A stretch of 64,000 nt of DNA from Aeromonas schubertii (GCF_000820105.1 NZ_CDDB01000068.1:146226-210225); one strand, 5' to 3'; positions 1 to 8,642 are shown, counted from the first letter of the stretch. The notes: generated by a model not told the origin, from the sequence alone. Numbers and translations: made by a program.

Positions 1-1
1 C

Positions 2-1192
2 CTGATTAACCTGTTGGGCAACGGGGTCAAGTTCACCAGCGGGGGAGAGGTGCGCCTGCGCGGCTGGAGCGAGGGGGGCAAGGTCTGTTTTCGTGTCACC
101 GACAGTGGCCCCGGGATCCCGACGGCACGCAGTGATGATGTCTTTACCCCCTTCCACCAGGTCGATAGCCACAAGGCGGGGAGTGGGCTGGGACTGCCCA
201 TCGCCCGCAGTCTGGCTCGTCTGCTCGGCGGGGATCTCTTTCTCGAGCCGGTACCCCGTGGAGCCAGTTTCCGCCTCGAGTTACCCTTGGGGGAGGGGGC
301 GCTGGCCGAGCGGGAAACCCGGGGCCCCATCATAGCCCCGGCCATCCTGCATGCTCAGCTGCTCGCCTGGGGCTATGAGCCCGAGACGGGAGAGAATCCC
401 GAGCTGGAGGGGAGGGAGCTGTGCTACCTGCCGGAGCGGTTGCACCACTGTCTGGAGGGGCGACCCCTCGACAATCTGCTCGAAGAGCAGATGCCCACCT
501 CCCCCTGGTCACTGCAGATCCTGCTGGTCGACGACGTGGAAACCAACCGGGACATAGTGGGGCGCATGCTGCGTCAACAAGGTCACCAGGTCTATCTGGC
601 AGCCAGCGGTGCCGATGCCCTGCTGCTGGGGCGTGAACATGTATTCGATCTGGTGCTGATGGATATGCGTATGCCAGGCCTTTCCGGTGAGGAGACATTG
701 CACCTGTGGCGGGATGAGGGGAGCGGCATGCTGGATCCCGATTGTCCCGTCATGGCCCTGACGGCCAATGCCCAGCCGGGGGAGCGTCAGCGACTTCAGC
801 AGGTGGGCTTTAACGAATATCTGACCAAACCCGTTACCCCCCTGATGCTGTCACAGGCGTTGGAGTTTGCCGCCGATCTGCAGTTGGAGCGAGGGGTCGA
901 GCTCGCCTTTAACCAGGGGGGGGCGGTACTGGGCGAGGATCCGCAGCTGCGCGAGCGTCTGGCGGCGGATCTCGAGACTCACTTAGTCTCGCTGGAGGAG
1001 GCCCTGGCGAGGGGAGAGGAGCAGACGGTACGCCATCTGCTTCATACCCTCAAGGGATTGGCCGGACAGGGGGGGCTGAGCCTGGTGCACGAGGCGTGCC
1101 GCCACTGGGAGGAGTGCCTCGAGGAGGGGAGTGAGGTTCCCCCCCTTGCCTTGAACGATCTGCGCCGTCTGGTGCGGGGGGAGCTGGGTTAG
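2..1192 (+). CDS. Hybrid sensor histidine kinase, C-terminal part (cut by window start)
   Basis: The frame is already open at base 2, so the kinase core and any sensor domain lie upstream. What remains starts at the N box of an HATPase domain (LLGNGVKFT), followed by DSGPGIP and GSGLGLPIA nucleotide-lid motifs. After a linker comes a receiver domain with the acceptor Asp in LMDMRMPG (codon near base 662) and the conserved Lys in YLTKPV. The C-terminus is a phosphotransfer (HPt) domain with its His in LLHTLKG (codon near 1043). The layout ATPase-receiver-HPt is that of BvgS/EvgS/TorS-type phosphorelay kinases. It converges on a NarL-type regulator with a 4-base overlap, so that regulator is the likely partner (inference). 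The signal cannot be guessed without the missing N-terminus. Confidence 0.9.
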   Translation: MINLLGNGVKFTSGGEVRLRGWSEGGKVCFRVTDSGPGIPTARSDDVFTPFHQVDSHKAGSGLGLPIARSLARLLGGDLFLEPVPRGASFRLELPLGEGALAERETRGPIIAPAILHAQLLAWGYEPETGENPELEGRELCYLPERLHHCLEGRPLDNLLEEQMPTSPWSLQILLVDDVETNRDIVGRMLRQQGHQVYLAASGADALLLGREHVFDLVLMDMRMPGLSGEETLHLWRDEGSGMLDPDCPVMALTANAQPGERQRLQQVGFNEYLTKPVTPLMLSQALEFAADLQLERGVELAFNQGGAVLGEDPQLRERLAADLETHLVSLEEALARGEEQTVRHLLHTLKGLAGQGGLSLVHEACRHWEECLEEGSEVPPLALNDLRRLVRGELG

Positions 1193-1833
1193 AACTCCAG
1201 CAACCCCAGCCGCCGGGCCCAGTTACTCAGCTCGGCGGCGTTGTGGGCATCGAGCTTGCGCATCAGATTGAGGCGGTGGGTCTCTACGGTTTTGAGGCTG
1301 ATGGAGAGCAGCTCGGCAATGTCGCGGTTGCGCTTTCCTTCTGCCACCAGCTTGAGGATCTGCCGTTCACGCAGGGTGAGAGGCGTCTCGGCGCCACCGC
1401 TCTGGGCGCTCTCCAGCGTCTCCAGCTTGAGGGCCGGATCGACGAAGCGCTTGCCGATGGCGGCGTGCTGCAGGGCGGCGAGCAGGGTCTGTTGCGGGCT
1501 CTGTTTCAACACATAGGCAAGCGCCCCTGCGGCGAGCGCCTCCCGTCCCCGACGCTCTTCGCTGGAGGCGGTGACCACCACGATCCGCAGCGATTCCCAG
1601 CGACGTCTGAGCTGGTGGATCACATCGATCCCGTCCATGCCGGGCAGGCCAAGATCCAGCAGAACCATGTCCGGTGTCAGCCTTTGGCAGGCCTCGTAGA
1701 CGGCCAGCCCGTCGCTGACGGCGCCCACCACGTCGTAACGGGGCTGATTGGCCAACAGGTTGCGAATGCCATCGATTAACAGAGCATGGTCTTCGACGAT
1801 CAGGACTCTCAGGGGAGAGGTGGAAAGGCTCAT
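1189..1833 (-). CDS. NarL/FixJ-type response regulator
   Basis: A 214-residue two-domain regulator. The N-terminal receiver has the acidic pair ED at 14-15, acceptor D60 in LLDLGLPG and the Lys in YVLKQS. The C-terminal LuxR-type helix-turn-helix (about 150-210) shows LTLRERQILKLVAEG and SLKTVETHRLNLMRKL. I chose the ATG at 1833 because a GGGAG element lies just upstream; an in-frame TTG at 1845 would add four residues. It converges tail to tail with the hybrid kinase and overlaps its end by 4 bases. Kinases with receiver and HPt domains commonly signal to this type of regulator (EvgA, BvgA), so pairing is likely but not proven. Target genes are unknown. Confidence 0.9.
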   Translation of the reverse strand: MSLSTSPLRVLIVEDHALLIDGIRNLLANQPRYDVVGAVSDGLAVYEACQRLTPDMVLLDLGLPGMDGIDVIHQLRRRWESLRIVVVTASSEERRGREALAAGALAYVLKQSPQQTLLAALQHAAIGKRFVDPALKLETLESAQSGGAETPLTLRERQILKLVAEGKRNRDIAELLSISLKTVETHRLNLMRKLDAHNAAELSNWARRLGLLEF

Positions 1834-1916
1834 GCTGACTCCCAATAATTCAACGGCTTCTAATTATATTCATCCGGCCACTACGAGGCTATGCGCTCCC
1901 CCTCATATGGACTCTC

Positions 1917-2177
1917 TCACCGGGCGGCGCAGTGTGCCACTTGGCCATCACCCAGATTGATGTGGAGTTCATCACCCCCGGCGAGGGCCAAACGGTAACC
2001 GATCACGGCGGTGTGGCTCATGCCGTTGCAGTCGAACTCCTGGGTGATCCGGGTGAAGGTGAGCACCCGGCTCTGCTGAGTGCCGCTGTCGAAGTTGAGG
2101 GGCGCATCCAGCAGGGCAGGGCGCTGATCCAGAAGTTGGGCCAGCAGTGCGGCCGAGCCAGTGGTAAAGGTGATCAT
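1917..2177 (-). CDS. Small protein of unknown function (86 aa)
   Basis: I do not recognise this protein. It begins MITFTTGSAALLAQLLDQ and contains a stretch rich in beta-forming residues (SRVLTFTRITQEFDCNG, AVIGYRLALAGGDELHINLG), which suggests a small soluble beta-sheet fold. No signal peptide or membrane segment is visible. The ATG at 2177 has a strong AAGGAGAG ribosome binding site; the frame stays open upstream but without a better start. It lies downstream of hdfR on the same strand (gap of 117 bases) and 83 bases upstream of the response regulator's start, so it could be its own unit. The good start context and codon use make it likely real. Confidence 0.65.
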   Translation of the reverse strand: MITFTTGSAALLAQLLDQRPALLDAPLNFDSGTQQSRVLTFTRITQEFDCNGMSHTAVIGYRLALAGGDELHINLGDGQVAHCAAR

Positions 2178-2294
2178 CACGCTCTCCTTGGGGCGGGGAG
2201 AGGCTCCCCGTAAAAAAGGGGCGTAGCATACGGGCTTGCGGTGGGAGGGGCTGTCGTGAAACGGCGCAAAATTTTCAATTCTGGCCGTTTTCAA

Positions 2295-3167
2295 TCAGGT
2301 CGGATGAGGGAGCAACGCATCTTCTTCCCAGCCCAGAGGCAGGGCGAGCAGGGCGTCGATGAGCTCGCGTCGTTCCGATTTTTCCAGATAGGCGAGATAG
2401 AGGGGACGGCTCAGGGGTTGACCATCCCTGACCGGGTGCAGTTGGCCACGGCCGATGTAGCCGCTCACCATGCGTCTTGGCAGGTAGGCCGCGCCCCCGT
2501 TGGCGAGGAGAAAATGGAGCGCCATGCTCGCCGAGCTGGAGTGGAGCACCGGGGTCTTCTGCAATCCCTGCAGCCGGGTGGGCTGCGGCTCGAAGCTGCT
2601 GCCCCAGTCGAGGTGAATGTGGGGCATCTGGGCCAGCCGGTCGTCACCCACGTCGGGGTCCCGACTCACCAGCTCGAACACCAGCTCACCGATGGGATGC
2701 AGGGCGATCTCGTCGATCTTGGTGGGCTCGGAGAGCAGGGCGATATCGAGGGAGCGTTCGAGCAGCTGGCGACAGAGGTGCTCGCGTGAGGCGGTCTCGA
2801 TTCGCACGGCCAGACCGGGTGCCATGCCATAGATATGGTGTAACCAGTCGTTGAAATCGAGCTCCCAGAAGACAGGCGGAGCACCGATAGCCAACTGCTG
2901 GCTAAAGCCCGGGGAGAGAGCAACATCCTGCTTGGCGCGTCCGAGCGTATGCAAGATGGCGTCGGCATAGGGGAGCAGGCGTTCGCCCGAGGCGGTGAGA
3001 CGGATGTTGTTACGATGGCGGGCAAACAGGCTGACGCCCAGTTGCTGCTCCAGTTGGCGGATGCGAAAGCTGACCGCCGACTGGGTGAGATAGAGATTCT
3101 CGGCAGCCCGGCCGAAATGCCGGGTCTTGCTCACCTCGATAAAGGTCCGAAGCAGTTCGGTGTCCAT
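2295..3167 (-). CDS. hdfR: LysR-type regulator HdfR
   Basis: The 290-residue protein starts MDTELLRTFIEVSKTRHFGR and keeps almost all of the HdfR winged-helix segment known from E. coli (AAENLYLTQSAVSFRIRQLE and RHRNNIRLTASGERLLPYA). The effector domain fills the rest. In E. coli HdfR represses the flhDC flagellar master operon and acts near the replication origin side; this window carries a polar flagellar system, so its target here is probably different. Its ATG overlaps the stop of maoP by one base (TAATG), so the two are translationally coupled on one strand. In E. coli, as I recall, the two genes are divergent, which makes the tandem order notable. Confidence 0.88.
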   Translation of the reverse strand: MDTELLRTFIEVSKTRHFGRAAENLYLTQSAVSFRIRQLEQQLGVSLFARHRNNIRLTASGERLLPYADAILHTLGRAKQDVALSPGFSQQLAIGAPPVFWELDFNDWLHHIYGMAPGLAVRIETASREHLCRQLLERSLDIALLSEPTKIDEIALHPIGELVFELVSRDPDVGDDRLAQMPHIHLDWGSSFEPQPTRLQGLQKTPVLHSSSASMALHFLLANGGAAYLPRRMVSGYIGRGQLHPVRDGQPLSRPLYLAYLEKSERRELIDALLALPLGWEEDALLPHPT

Positions 3168-3529
3168 TAATCGAGGGACTCGTCGCCGCCGCCACCGCCG
3201 CCGCCGCCACTGCTCTCGAAGCTACTGCTCTCCTCGCTGCCACCGGCCACGGTGCAGAGGCGATGAACACGCTTGGGACCGATGACCTTCAGGTACTTGA
3301 ACCAGACCTTGGCATGGGGGTTACCGCCGGCTTCTCCGCTCTTGACCTGGTTGATGAAGGCCGCTTCGACCTCATCGCGGGGCTCGTGAGTGCCCTGGTA
3401 GAGGGCCAGCATGGCGGTGCCATACTTCTCCAGCGCATCGGCCTCGGCGACGGTGAACTCACCGCTGCGGCGCAGGCCACGGGGAAAATGTTTGAAGTCG
3501 TTGAAACGCTTATCAGATTCGAAGCTCAT
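3167..3529 (-). CDS. maoP: MaoP (YifE) macrodomain Ori organisation protein
   Basis: A 120-residue protein resembling E. coli YifE/MaoP: it shares the FKHFPRG block, an ExAxxLEKYG segment, and a KVWFKYLKVIGPKRVHRL region matching the conserved WSKYMxxIKRPKRFH part. MaoP and its DNA site maoS limit long-range contacts of the Ori region in E. coli. I chose the ATG at 3529 because it gives the same N-terminal length as E. coli; a longer frame starts at 3568. The tail is acidic and has a run of eight glycines encoded by GGC-type codons (around 3184-3209), an unusual low-complexity end. It is directly followed by hdfR with a one-base overlap. Confidence 0.85.
   Translation of the reverse strand: MSFESDKRFNDFKHFPRGLRRSGEFTVAEADALEKYGTAMLALYQGTHEPRDEVEAAFINQVKSGEAGGNPHAKVWFKYLKVIGPKRVHRLCTVAGGSEESSSFESSGGGGGGGGDESLD
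3184..3209 (-). repeat. GGC-type trinucleotide run coding poly-Gly in maoP
   Basis: On the plus strand this reads as repeated gcc/gcg triplets with a single interruption (cca); on the coding strand it gives eight glycines just before the acidic tail of MaoP. Slippage here would add or remove whole codons and would leave the maoP-hdfR overlap intact, so it is a length-variable tract, not a phase switch (inference). Confidence 0.6.
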
Positions 3530-3670
3530 AAGTGATCTATTTCTGGTTATGGTTACCTTCGCGGGCAAGTATCATCAGGCTTGGAGAGAGTGCAAAATCA
3601 ATTTACTCGCCATCTTAATGAAAAATTTTTATCAAAGCGAACCCGGCAGGCCCGCGCCGAAAGAATCGAC

Positions 3671-3693
3671 AAAAAAAGGGCCATAAATGGCCC
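3671..3693 (-). terminator. Rho-independent terminator of nagBAC
   Basis: Read on the minus strand, a GGGCCA/TGGCCC stem (3678-3683 with 3688-3693, loop of four) is followed by seven T residues (complement of 3671-3677). It sits 55 bases after the nagC stop. The rest of 3530-3747 holds the AT-rich upstream region of maoP and nothing else I can name. Confidence 0.8.
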
Positions 3694-3747
3694 TTATTGC
3701 TGATTTTTCACGTCTTTTTAGCGGGTCTCCCCTCGACTGCCCGGCGC

Positions 3748-4962
3748 CTATTTCTGCTCCATGATCACCTGTAGCAGATCCCCTTCCAGCAGGGCCCGCT
3801 TGACCAGCGCCACGCCCCCCATGGTCGGCTGGTTCTGAAAACGGGCCTTTACGATGGGCAGACCGCGGTGGAAGCTCGGCAGGGACTGATGTTCCACACA
3901 GCGGCGGATGGCCGGCATCAGTACCTCTTCGGCGGCGGTGATCTCACCGGCCAGCAGCACCTTCTGAGGGTTGAAGAGGTTGACCGTGATGGCGATGGCA
4001 CGCCCCAGATGCTCGCCCACGTGCTCCAGCACGCTGCGCGCCAGCTCGTCGCCAGCCAGGGCCGCCTTGCACACCTCCTCGATGGTGATGTGCTTCTCCT
4101 GCAATCGGCTGTGGTGGCCGCGGCTGATGAGCTCCTTGACCCGTTCGATGATCGCCTCGTTGGAGGCGATGGTCTCGAGGCAGCCGAAGTTGCCACAGTG
4201 ACAGCGCTTGCCCAGCGGTTCGACCTGGATGTGGCCTATCTCGCCCACGTTGCGGTTTTGACCGAGGAACACCTGACCCTTGGTGATGATCCCCGAGCCG
4301 GTCCCCTGATGCACGCTCACCAGGATCGAGTCCATGCAGTCCCGGGACTCACCGAAGAAGTGTTCGGCCAGTGCCAGGGAGCGGGTATCGTTGCCTACAT
4401 AGCTCGGCAGGTTGAAGTGGTTCTCCAGCAGCTTGGCCAGTGGCAGGTTGCGGATCTGGTATTTGGGGGTGTAGATGACCATGCCGGTTTCGGGGTTGAC
4501 CAGGCCGGGCATGGTCAGGGCGATGGCGATCAGCTGGCGATAACGCTCGCGGTTCTGATCGATAAAGGCCCCGATTTCCCGCAGCAGCATCTCGACTACG
4601 GGCTGCTGATCGATCTCGTTGACCTCGGTGATGTGGTGATCCAGGGTCTTGCCATCGAGATCGTAGAGGGAGAGGTGCAGATAGCCCCGTCCCAACTTGG
4701 CCGAGACGAAGTGGAAGCGGTTCTTGATGGTGGTCAGGGAGATGGCGCGACGCCCCCCGGTCGAGGCCTGGGGGGCACTCTCCTTGATCAACCCGTGCTC
4801 GATGAGCTGACGGGTGATCTTGGTGACACTGGCGGGTGCCAACTGGCTCAGTTCGGCAATCTTGACCCGGGAGATGGGCCCCTGCTGATCGATCAGCCGA
4901 TATACGGCCGCACTGTTGACCTGTTTAATGAGGTCTACGTTCGCAATTTGTCCACCAGTCAT
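3748..4962 (-). CDS. nagC: ROK-family repressor NagC
   Basis: A 404-residue regulator closely resembling E. coli NagC. The N-terminus MTGGQIANVDLIKQ leads into a winged helix (ISRVKIAELSQLAPASVTKITRQL). The ROK domain carries the zinc/sugar motif EIGHIQVEP followed by RCHCGNFGCLET. NagC binds GlcNAc-6-phosphate and is released from operators of amino-sugar genes. The ATG at 4962 fits the E. coli N-terminus; a longer frame to 5022 would overlap nagA. It lies 10 bases after the nagA stop, so it is the last gene of nagB-nagA-nagC and would be autoregulated through the operators in the nagB-nagE gap (inference from the E. coli system). Confidence 0.95.
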   Translation of the reverse strand: MTGGQIANVDLIKQVNSAAVYRLIDQQGPISRVKIAELSQLAPASVTKITRQLIEHGLIKESAPQASTGGRRAISLTTIKNRFHFVSAKLGRGYLHLSLYDLDGKTLDHHITEVNEIDQQPVVEMLLREIGAFIDQNRERYRQLIAIALTMPGLVNPETGMVIYTPKYQIRNLPLAKLLENHFNLPSYVGNDTRSLALAEHFFGESRDCMDSILVSVHQGTGSGIITKGQVFLGQNRNVGEIGHIQVEPLGKRCHCGNFGCLETIASNEAIIERVKELISRGHHSRLQEKHITIEEVCKAALAGDELARSVLEHVGEHLGRAIAITVNLFNPQKVLLAGEITAAEEVLMPAIRRCVEHQSLPSFHRGLPIVKARFQNQPTMGGVALVKRALLEGDLLQVIMEQK

Positions 4963-4972
4963 TGTGTCGTGC

Positions 4973-6115
4973 TTATTGGTTGTAGTGTCCGTTAACCACC
5001 GTCCCGAGGACCTTGAAGTCATCGTTGAAGACGGTGAGGTTGGCTATCTTTCCGACCTGGATACTACCGAGACGTGAGTCCCATCCAATGGCGCGGGCAG
5101 GATAGAGAGCGGCCATGCGCAGGGCCTCATCCAGGGGCAATCCTACCTGCTTGACCAGATTTTCCACGCCCTCAATCATGGTGAGCGCAGAGCCGCCGAG
5201 TGTACCATTCTCGTCGATGCATTGACCATCGCGGTAATAGACGGTCGCGCCACAAAAATCGAACTGCTCAAAGCCTTGCGGCGCACCGGCCGGCGCGGTG
5301 GCATCGGTGACCAGCACCAGACGCTCACCCAGTATCTTGTGAGCCAGGCGTACATTGGCGTAATGGACGTGATGGCCGTCGACGATGACGCCGGCATAGA
5401 CATCGTCTCTGTCGTAGATGGCCCCCACTACGCCGGGCTCGCGGCCGTTGATGGTCGGGGTCATCGCATTGTAGAGGTGGGTGGCGAAGCGGATCCCGGC
5501 ATCGAATCCGGCCATCGCCTGCTCATAGCCAGCGGCGGTGTGGCCGGCCGAGACCAGGATGCCGGCCTCCACCAGGCGACGGATGTGGGCCGGGTCGTTG
5601 CGCTCCGGTGCCAGCGTGATCTTGCCAATCACGTCGTGGTTGGCGCAGAAGAAGTCGATCATCGCCTCGGCGGGTTGACGGATCTGGTCAGCGGGATGGA
5701 TCCCCTTGCGCTTGACGTTGGTATAGGGCCCCTCCAGATGAACGCCGAGCACCTCGTTGGGGCGTGCCGCCATGTAGTCGCGGGTGACGGCCACCGCCTG
5801 CTTCATGTCCTCGTCGGGGCTGGTGATGAGGGTGGGCAAAAAGCTGGTCGTACCGGACTTGAGGTTGGCCGCCTGCATGATGGTCAGGGTCTCGACCGTG
5901 ATGGCGTCGTTGAACATGACGCCGCCACAGCCGTTGAGCTGCAGATCGATAAAGCCGGCCGTCAGGTTGGCTCCCTGCAGATCGTGGCGTGCCATCCCGG
6001 TCGGGATCTCCCGCTCATCCACGATGGCGGCAATGGTGTCTCCATCGATGAGCAGTGCACGCCCGGTGAGGATGGCCTCACCGGTATAGAGAGTGCAGTT
6101 GTGCAGTGCGTACAT
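4973..6115 (-). CDS. nagA: N-acetylglucosamine-6-phosphate deacetylase
   Basis: NagA hydrolyses GlcNAc-6-phosphate to glucosamine-6-phosphate and acetate in the cytoplasm, removing the NagC inducer. The 380-residue protein has the usual family length and shows the metal and catalytic motifs in order: [19 protein letters not shown] (metal Glu), VSAGHTAA and ATHLYNAM (metal His), DGHHVH, and VTDATAPAG (catalytic Asp). The ATG at 6115 has an AGGAGAG ribosome site and lies 9 bases after the nagB stop. It is the middle gene of the nagB-nagA-nagC operon. Confidence 0.97.
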   Translation of the reverse strand: MYALHNCTLYTGEAILTGRALLIDGDTIAAIVDEREIPTGMARHDLQGANLTAGFIDLQLNGCGGVMFNDAITVETLTIMQAANLKSGTTSFLPTLITSPDEDMKQAVAVTRDYMAARPNEVLGVHLEGPYTNVKRKGIHPADQIRQPAEAMIDFFCANHDVIGKITLAPERNDPAHIRRLVEAGILVSAGHTAAGYEQAMAGFDAGIRFATHLYNAMTPTINGREPGVVGAIYDRDDVYAGVIVDGHHVHYANVRLAHKILGERLVLVTDATAPAGAPQGFEQFDFCGATVYYRDGQCIDENGTLGGSALTMIEGVENLVKQVGLPLDEALRMAALYPARAIGWDSRLGSIQVGKIANLTVFNDDFKVLGTVVNGHYNQ

Positions 6116-6124
6116 AGGCTCTCC

Positions 6125-6925
6125 TTAGAGGCGGGTGATATTGGCCGCTTCCAGCTCCTGGAAGTAACGCACCGTCTTGACCTTGAGCTCCATGGTGGAG
6201 GGTTCGTCGCACACGACGATACCCTTGGGATGGAGCTGCAGGGTGGAGATGGTCCACATGTGGTTGACACTGCCCTCGACGGCGGCCTGCAGGGCCAGTG
6301 CCTTACCGTGACCGGTCACCAGGATCATGATCTCTTCCGCATCCATCAGGGTACCCACACCCACGGTCAGGGCCAGCTTGGGCACCTGGTTGATGTCGCC
6401 GCCGAAGAAGCGGGAGTTGGCGATGCGGGTATCTTCGGTCAGGGTCTTGACCCGGGTGCGGGAGGAGAGGGAAGAGGCGGGCTCGTTGAAGGCGATATGG
6501 CCGTCGTTACCGACCCCGCCCATGAAGAGGTGGATCTTGCCGTAGGACTTGATCTTCGCCTCATAACGTTGGCACTCGGCCACCGGATCTGCGGCGTTGC
6601 CGTTGAGGATGTTGATGTTCTCAGGGCGAATGTCGATGTGGTTGAAGAAGTTGTTGTACATGAAGCTGTGATAACTCTCCGGATGATCCTCCGGCAGCCC
6701 TACGTACTCGTCCATGTTGAAGGTGACCACGTGCTCGAAGCTCACCTCGCCCGCCTTGTGCAGCTCGATCAGGCGCTTGTAGGTGGAGAGCGGGGTGCCG
6801 CCGGTGGGCAGGCCCAGTACGAAGGGGCGATCGCTGGTCGGTTTGAACGCATTGATGCGATCCACGATGTAGCGGGCGGACCAGAGGCCGACTTGACTGG
6901 CGGACTTCAGCGGAATCAGGCGCAT
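6125..6925 (-). CDS. nagB: Glucosamine-6-phosphate deaminase
   Basis: NagB converts glucosamine-6-phosphate to fructose-6-phosphate and ammonia, feeding amino sugars into glycolysis. The 266 residues match the E. coli enzyme length and sequence closely: MRLIPL start, [23 protein letters not shown] (catalytic Asp), [16 protein letters not shown] (catalytic His and Glu), and an allosteric-type C-terminus ending [12 protein letters not shown]. First gene of the nagB-nagA-nagC operon, read away from nagE. Its promoter region holds a NagC-like operator centred 64 bases upstream of the start codon. Confidence 0.97.
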   Translation of the reverse strand: MRLIPLKSASQVGLWSARYIVDRINAFKPTSDRPFVLGLPTGGTPLSTYKRLIELHKAGEVSFEHVVTFNMDEYVGLPEDHPESYHSFMYNNFFNHIDIRPENINILNGNAADPVAECQRYEAKIKSYGKIHLFMGGVGNDGHIAFNEPASSLSSRTRVKTLTEDTRIANSRFFGGDINQVPKLALTVGVGTLMDAEEIMILVTGHGKALALQAAVEGSVNHMWTISTLQLHPKGIVVCDEPSTMELKVKTVRYFQELEAANITRL

Positions 6926-6981
6926 GACTTACCTCTATATTGATGCTCTCTACCGGAGTAGCAGGGTGTTTCTTGAAGTTG

Positions 6982-6998
6982 TTTTATAGCGTAAATAA
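6982..6998. promoter_or_regulatory. Probable NagC operator, nagB side
   Basis: An imperfect AT-rich palindrome centred at 6990 (left TTTTATA, right TAAATAA) near the nagB start. It resembles the AT-flanked NagC operators of E. coli. Its centre is 93 bases from the better palindrome at 7083, about nine helical turns, the sort of spacing expected for a repression loop. Assigned by eye. Confidence 0.5.
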
Positions 6999-7045
6999 AG
7001 ATTCCGATCCGTGCCACACAATTCGCAGGGCCACATCTCATTTGG

Positions 7046-7059
7046 GTGATTTGGATCAC
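7046..7059. promoter_or_regulatory. CRP-binding site in the nagB-nagE gap
   Basis: The core GTGA-N6-TCAC is a perfect half-site pair of the CRP consensus. It lies between the two NagC-like operators, as CRP does in the E. coli nag intergenic region, and would give catabolite control of both divergent operons (inference). Confidence 0.7.
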
Positions 7060-7072
7060 GATTGTTGGTTTA

Positions 7073-7093
7073 TTAATTTGCAGGGCGAAATAA
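7073..7093. promoter_or_regulatory. Probable NagC operator, nagE side
   Basis: A 21-base near-palindrome, TTAATTTGC and GCGAAATAA around a central AGG. The G/C positions flanking the centre and the AT-rich arms match the NagC operator type. It lies 92 bases upstream of the nagE start. Together with the 6990 site it could form the NagC loop over the divergent promoters. Confidence 0.65.
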
Positions 7094-7184
7094 AAGCCAT
7101 AGACTGCAAATCAAGCCATACAGGCTTATGCCAAGACGCATTAAGCACTTAATTTGAACCTGAAATCACTAAGGAGAGGGAACC

Positions 7185-8642
7185 GTGAACATTCTCGGTT
7201 ATATGCAAAAGATCGGCCGTGCGCTGATGGTACCGGTAGCGGTACTGCCTGCCGCCGCGATCCTCATGGGTGTAGGATACTGGATCGATCCGAATGGCTG
7301 GGGCGGTGGTAGCCCGCTGGCCGCCTTCCTGATCAAGGCTGGCGCCGCCATCATCGACAGCATGCCTATCCTGTTTGCCGTCGGCGTTGCCTACGGTATG
7401 TCCAAAGACAAGGACGGCTCTGCCGCCCTGGCAGGCCTGGTCGGTTTCCTGGTGGTTACCACCCTGCTGAGCCCGGGGGCGGTTGCCCAGATTAAAGGCA
7501 TCGCCGCGGACCAGGTTCCGGCTGCCTTTAACAAGATCAGCAACCAGTTCATTGGCATCCTGTGCGGTGTCATCGCGGCCGAGCTCTACAACCGCTTCAG
7601 TAGTGTCGAGCTGCACAAGGCGCTGGCCTTCTTCTCGGGGCGTCGCTTGGTGCCAATCGTAACCTCTGTGGTGATGATCGTCGTCTCCTTCATCCTGATG
7701 GCTGTCTGGCCGGTGATCTACGGTGGCCTGGTCTCCTTCGGTGAGTCCATCGTCAGCCTGGGTTCCACCGGTGCCGGTATCTACGCCTTCTTCAACCGTC
7801 TGCTGATCCCGGTGGGTCTGCACCACGCCCTGAACTCCGTGTTCTGGTTTGACGTGGCCGGTATCAACGACATCCCGAACTTCCTGGGTGGTCAATCCTC
7901 CCTGGATGCCGGCAAGGCCGTGCTGGGCGTGACCGGTATGTACCAGGCTGGCTTCTTCCCCATCATGATGTTCGGTCTGCCGGGCGCCGCGCTGGCCATC
8001 TACCATGCCGCCAAGCCGGAGAACAAGGAGAAGGTTGCCTCCATCATGATCGCCGCTGCGTTCGCCTCCTTCTTCACTGGCGTCACCGAGCCGCTCGAGT
8101 TCTCCTTCATGTTCGTGGCCCCGGTACTCTACGTACTGCACGCCCTGATGACCGGTATCTCCGTGTTCATCGCCGCCTCCATGCACTGGATTGCCGGCTT
8201 CGGTTTCAGCGCAGGTCTGGTGGACATGGTGCTCTCCAGCCGTAACCCGCTGGCGACCAACTGGTACATGCTGATCGCCCAGGGTCTGGTCTTCTTCGGC
8301 CTCTACTATGTGGTGTTCCGCGCCGTGATCGCCAAGCTCAACCTCAAGACCCCGGGTCGTGAGGATGACGAAGCCGTCCCGGTTGCCACCACCAAGGCCA
8401 CCGACAAGACCGAGCTGGCCAAGCAGTACCTCGAGGTGCTGGGCGGTCACGACAACCTGGTCACCGTCGATGCCTGCATCACCCGTCTGCGTCTGACCCT
8501 GAAGGATCGCAGCATCGTTGACGAGCGCAAGCTCAAGGCCCTCGGCGCCGCCGGTGTGGTCAAGCTGGGTGAGCAAAATCTGCAGGTGATTCTGGGCCCC
8601 CTGGCCGAGATCATCGCGGGCGAGATGAAAGCCCTGCGTTAA
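7185..8642 (+). CDS. nagE: GlcNAc-specific PTS enzyme IICB (no IIA domain)
   Basis: An inner-membrane transporter that imports GlcNAc and phosphorylates it to GlcNAc-6-phosphate. The EIIC part fills roughly residues 1-375, with many hydrophobic segments and motifs such as MPILFAVGVAYGMS and TGVTEPLEFSFMF. A linker leads to an EIIB domain at about 405-485 with the phosphoryl Cys at about residue 431 in VDACITRLRL. The protein stops there at 485 residues; E. coli NagE is about 650 because it also carries EIIA. This one must take phosphate from a separate EIIA, probably EIIA-Glc. The ATG at 7185 has an AAGGAGAGG ribosome site. Confidence 0.95.
   Translation: MNILGYMQKIGRALMVPVAVLPAAAILMGVGYWIDPNGWGGGSPLAAFLIKAGAAIIDSMPILFAVGVAYGMSKDKDGSAALAGLVGFLVVTTLLSPGAVAQIKGIAADQVPAAFNKISNQFIGILCGVIAAELYNRFSSVELHKALAFFSGRRLVPIVTSVVMIVVSFILMAVWPVIYGGLVSFGESIVSLGSTGAGIYAFFNRLLIPVGLHHALNSVFWFDVAGINDIPNFLGGQSSLDAGKAVLGVTGMYQAGFFPIMMFGLPGAALAIYHAAKPENKEKVASIMIAAAFASFFTGVTEPLEFSFMFVAPVLYVLHALMTGISVFIAASMHWIAGFGFSAGLVDMVLSSRNPLATNWYMLIAQGLVFFGLYYVVFRAVIAKLNLKTPGREDDEAVPVATTKATDKTELAKQYLEVLGGHDNLVTVDACITRLRLTLKDRSIVDERKLKALGAAGVVKLGEQNLQVILGPLAEIIAGEMKALR

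Noticed and set aside
3184-3209. Phase-variable repeat
   Set aside because: The repeat unit is three bases, so slippage changes the glycine number without a frameshift.
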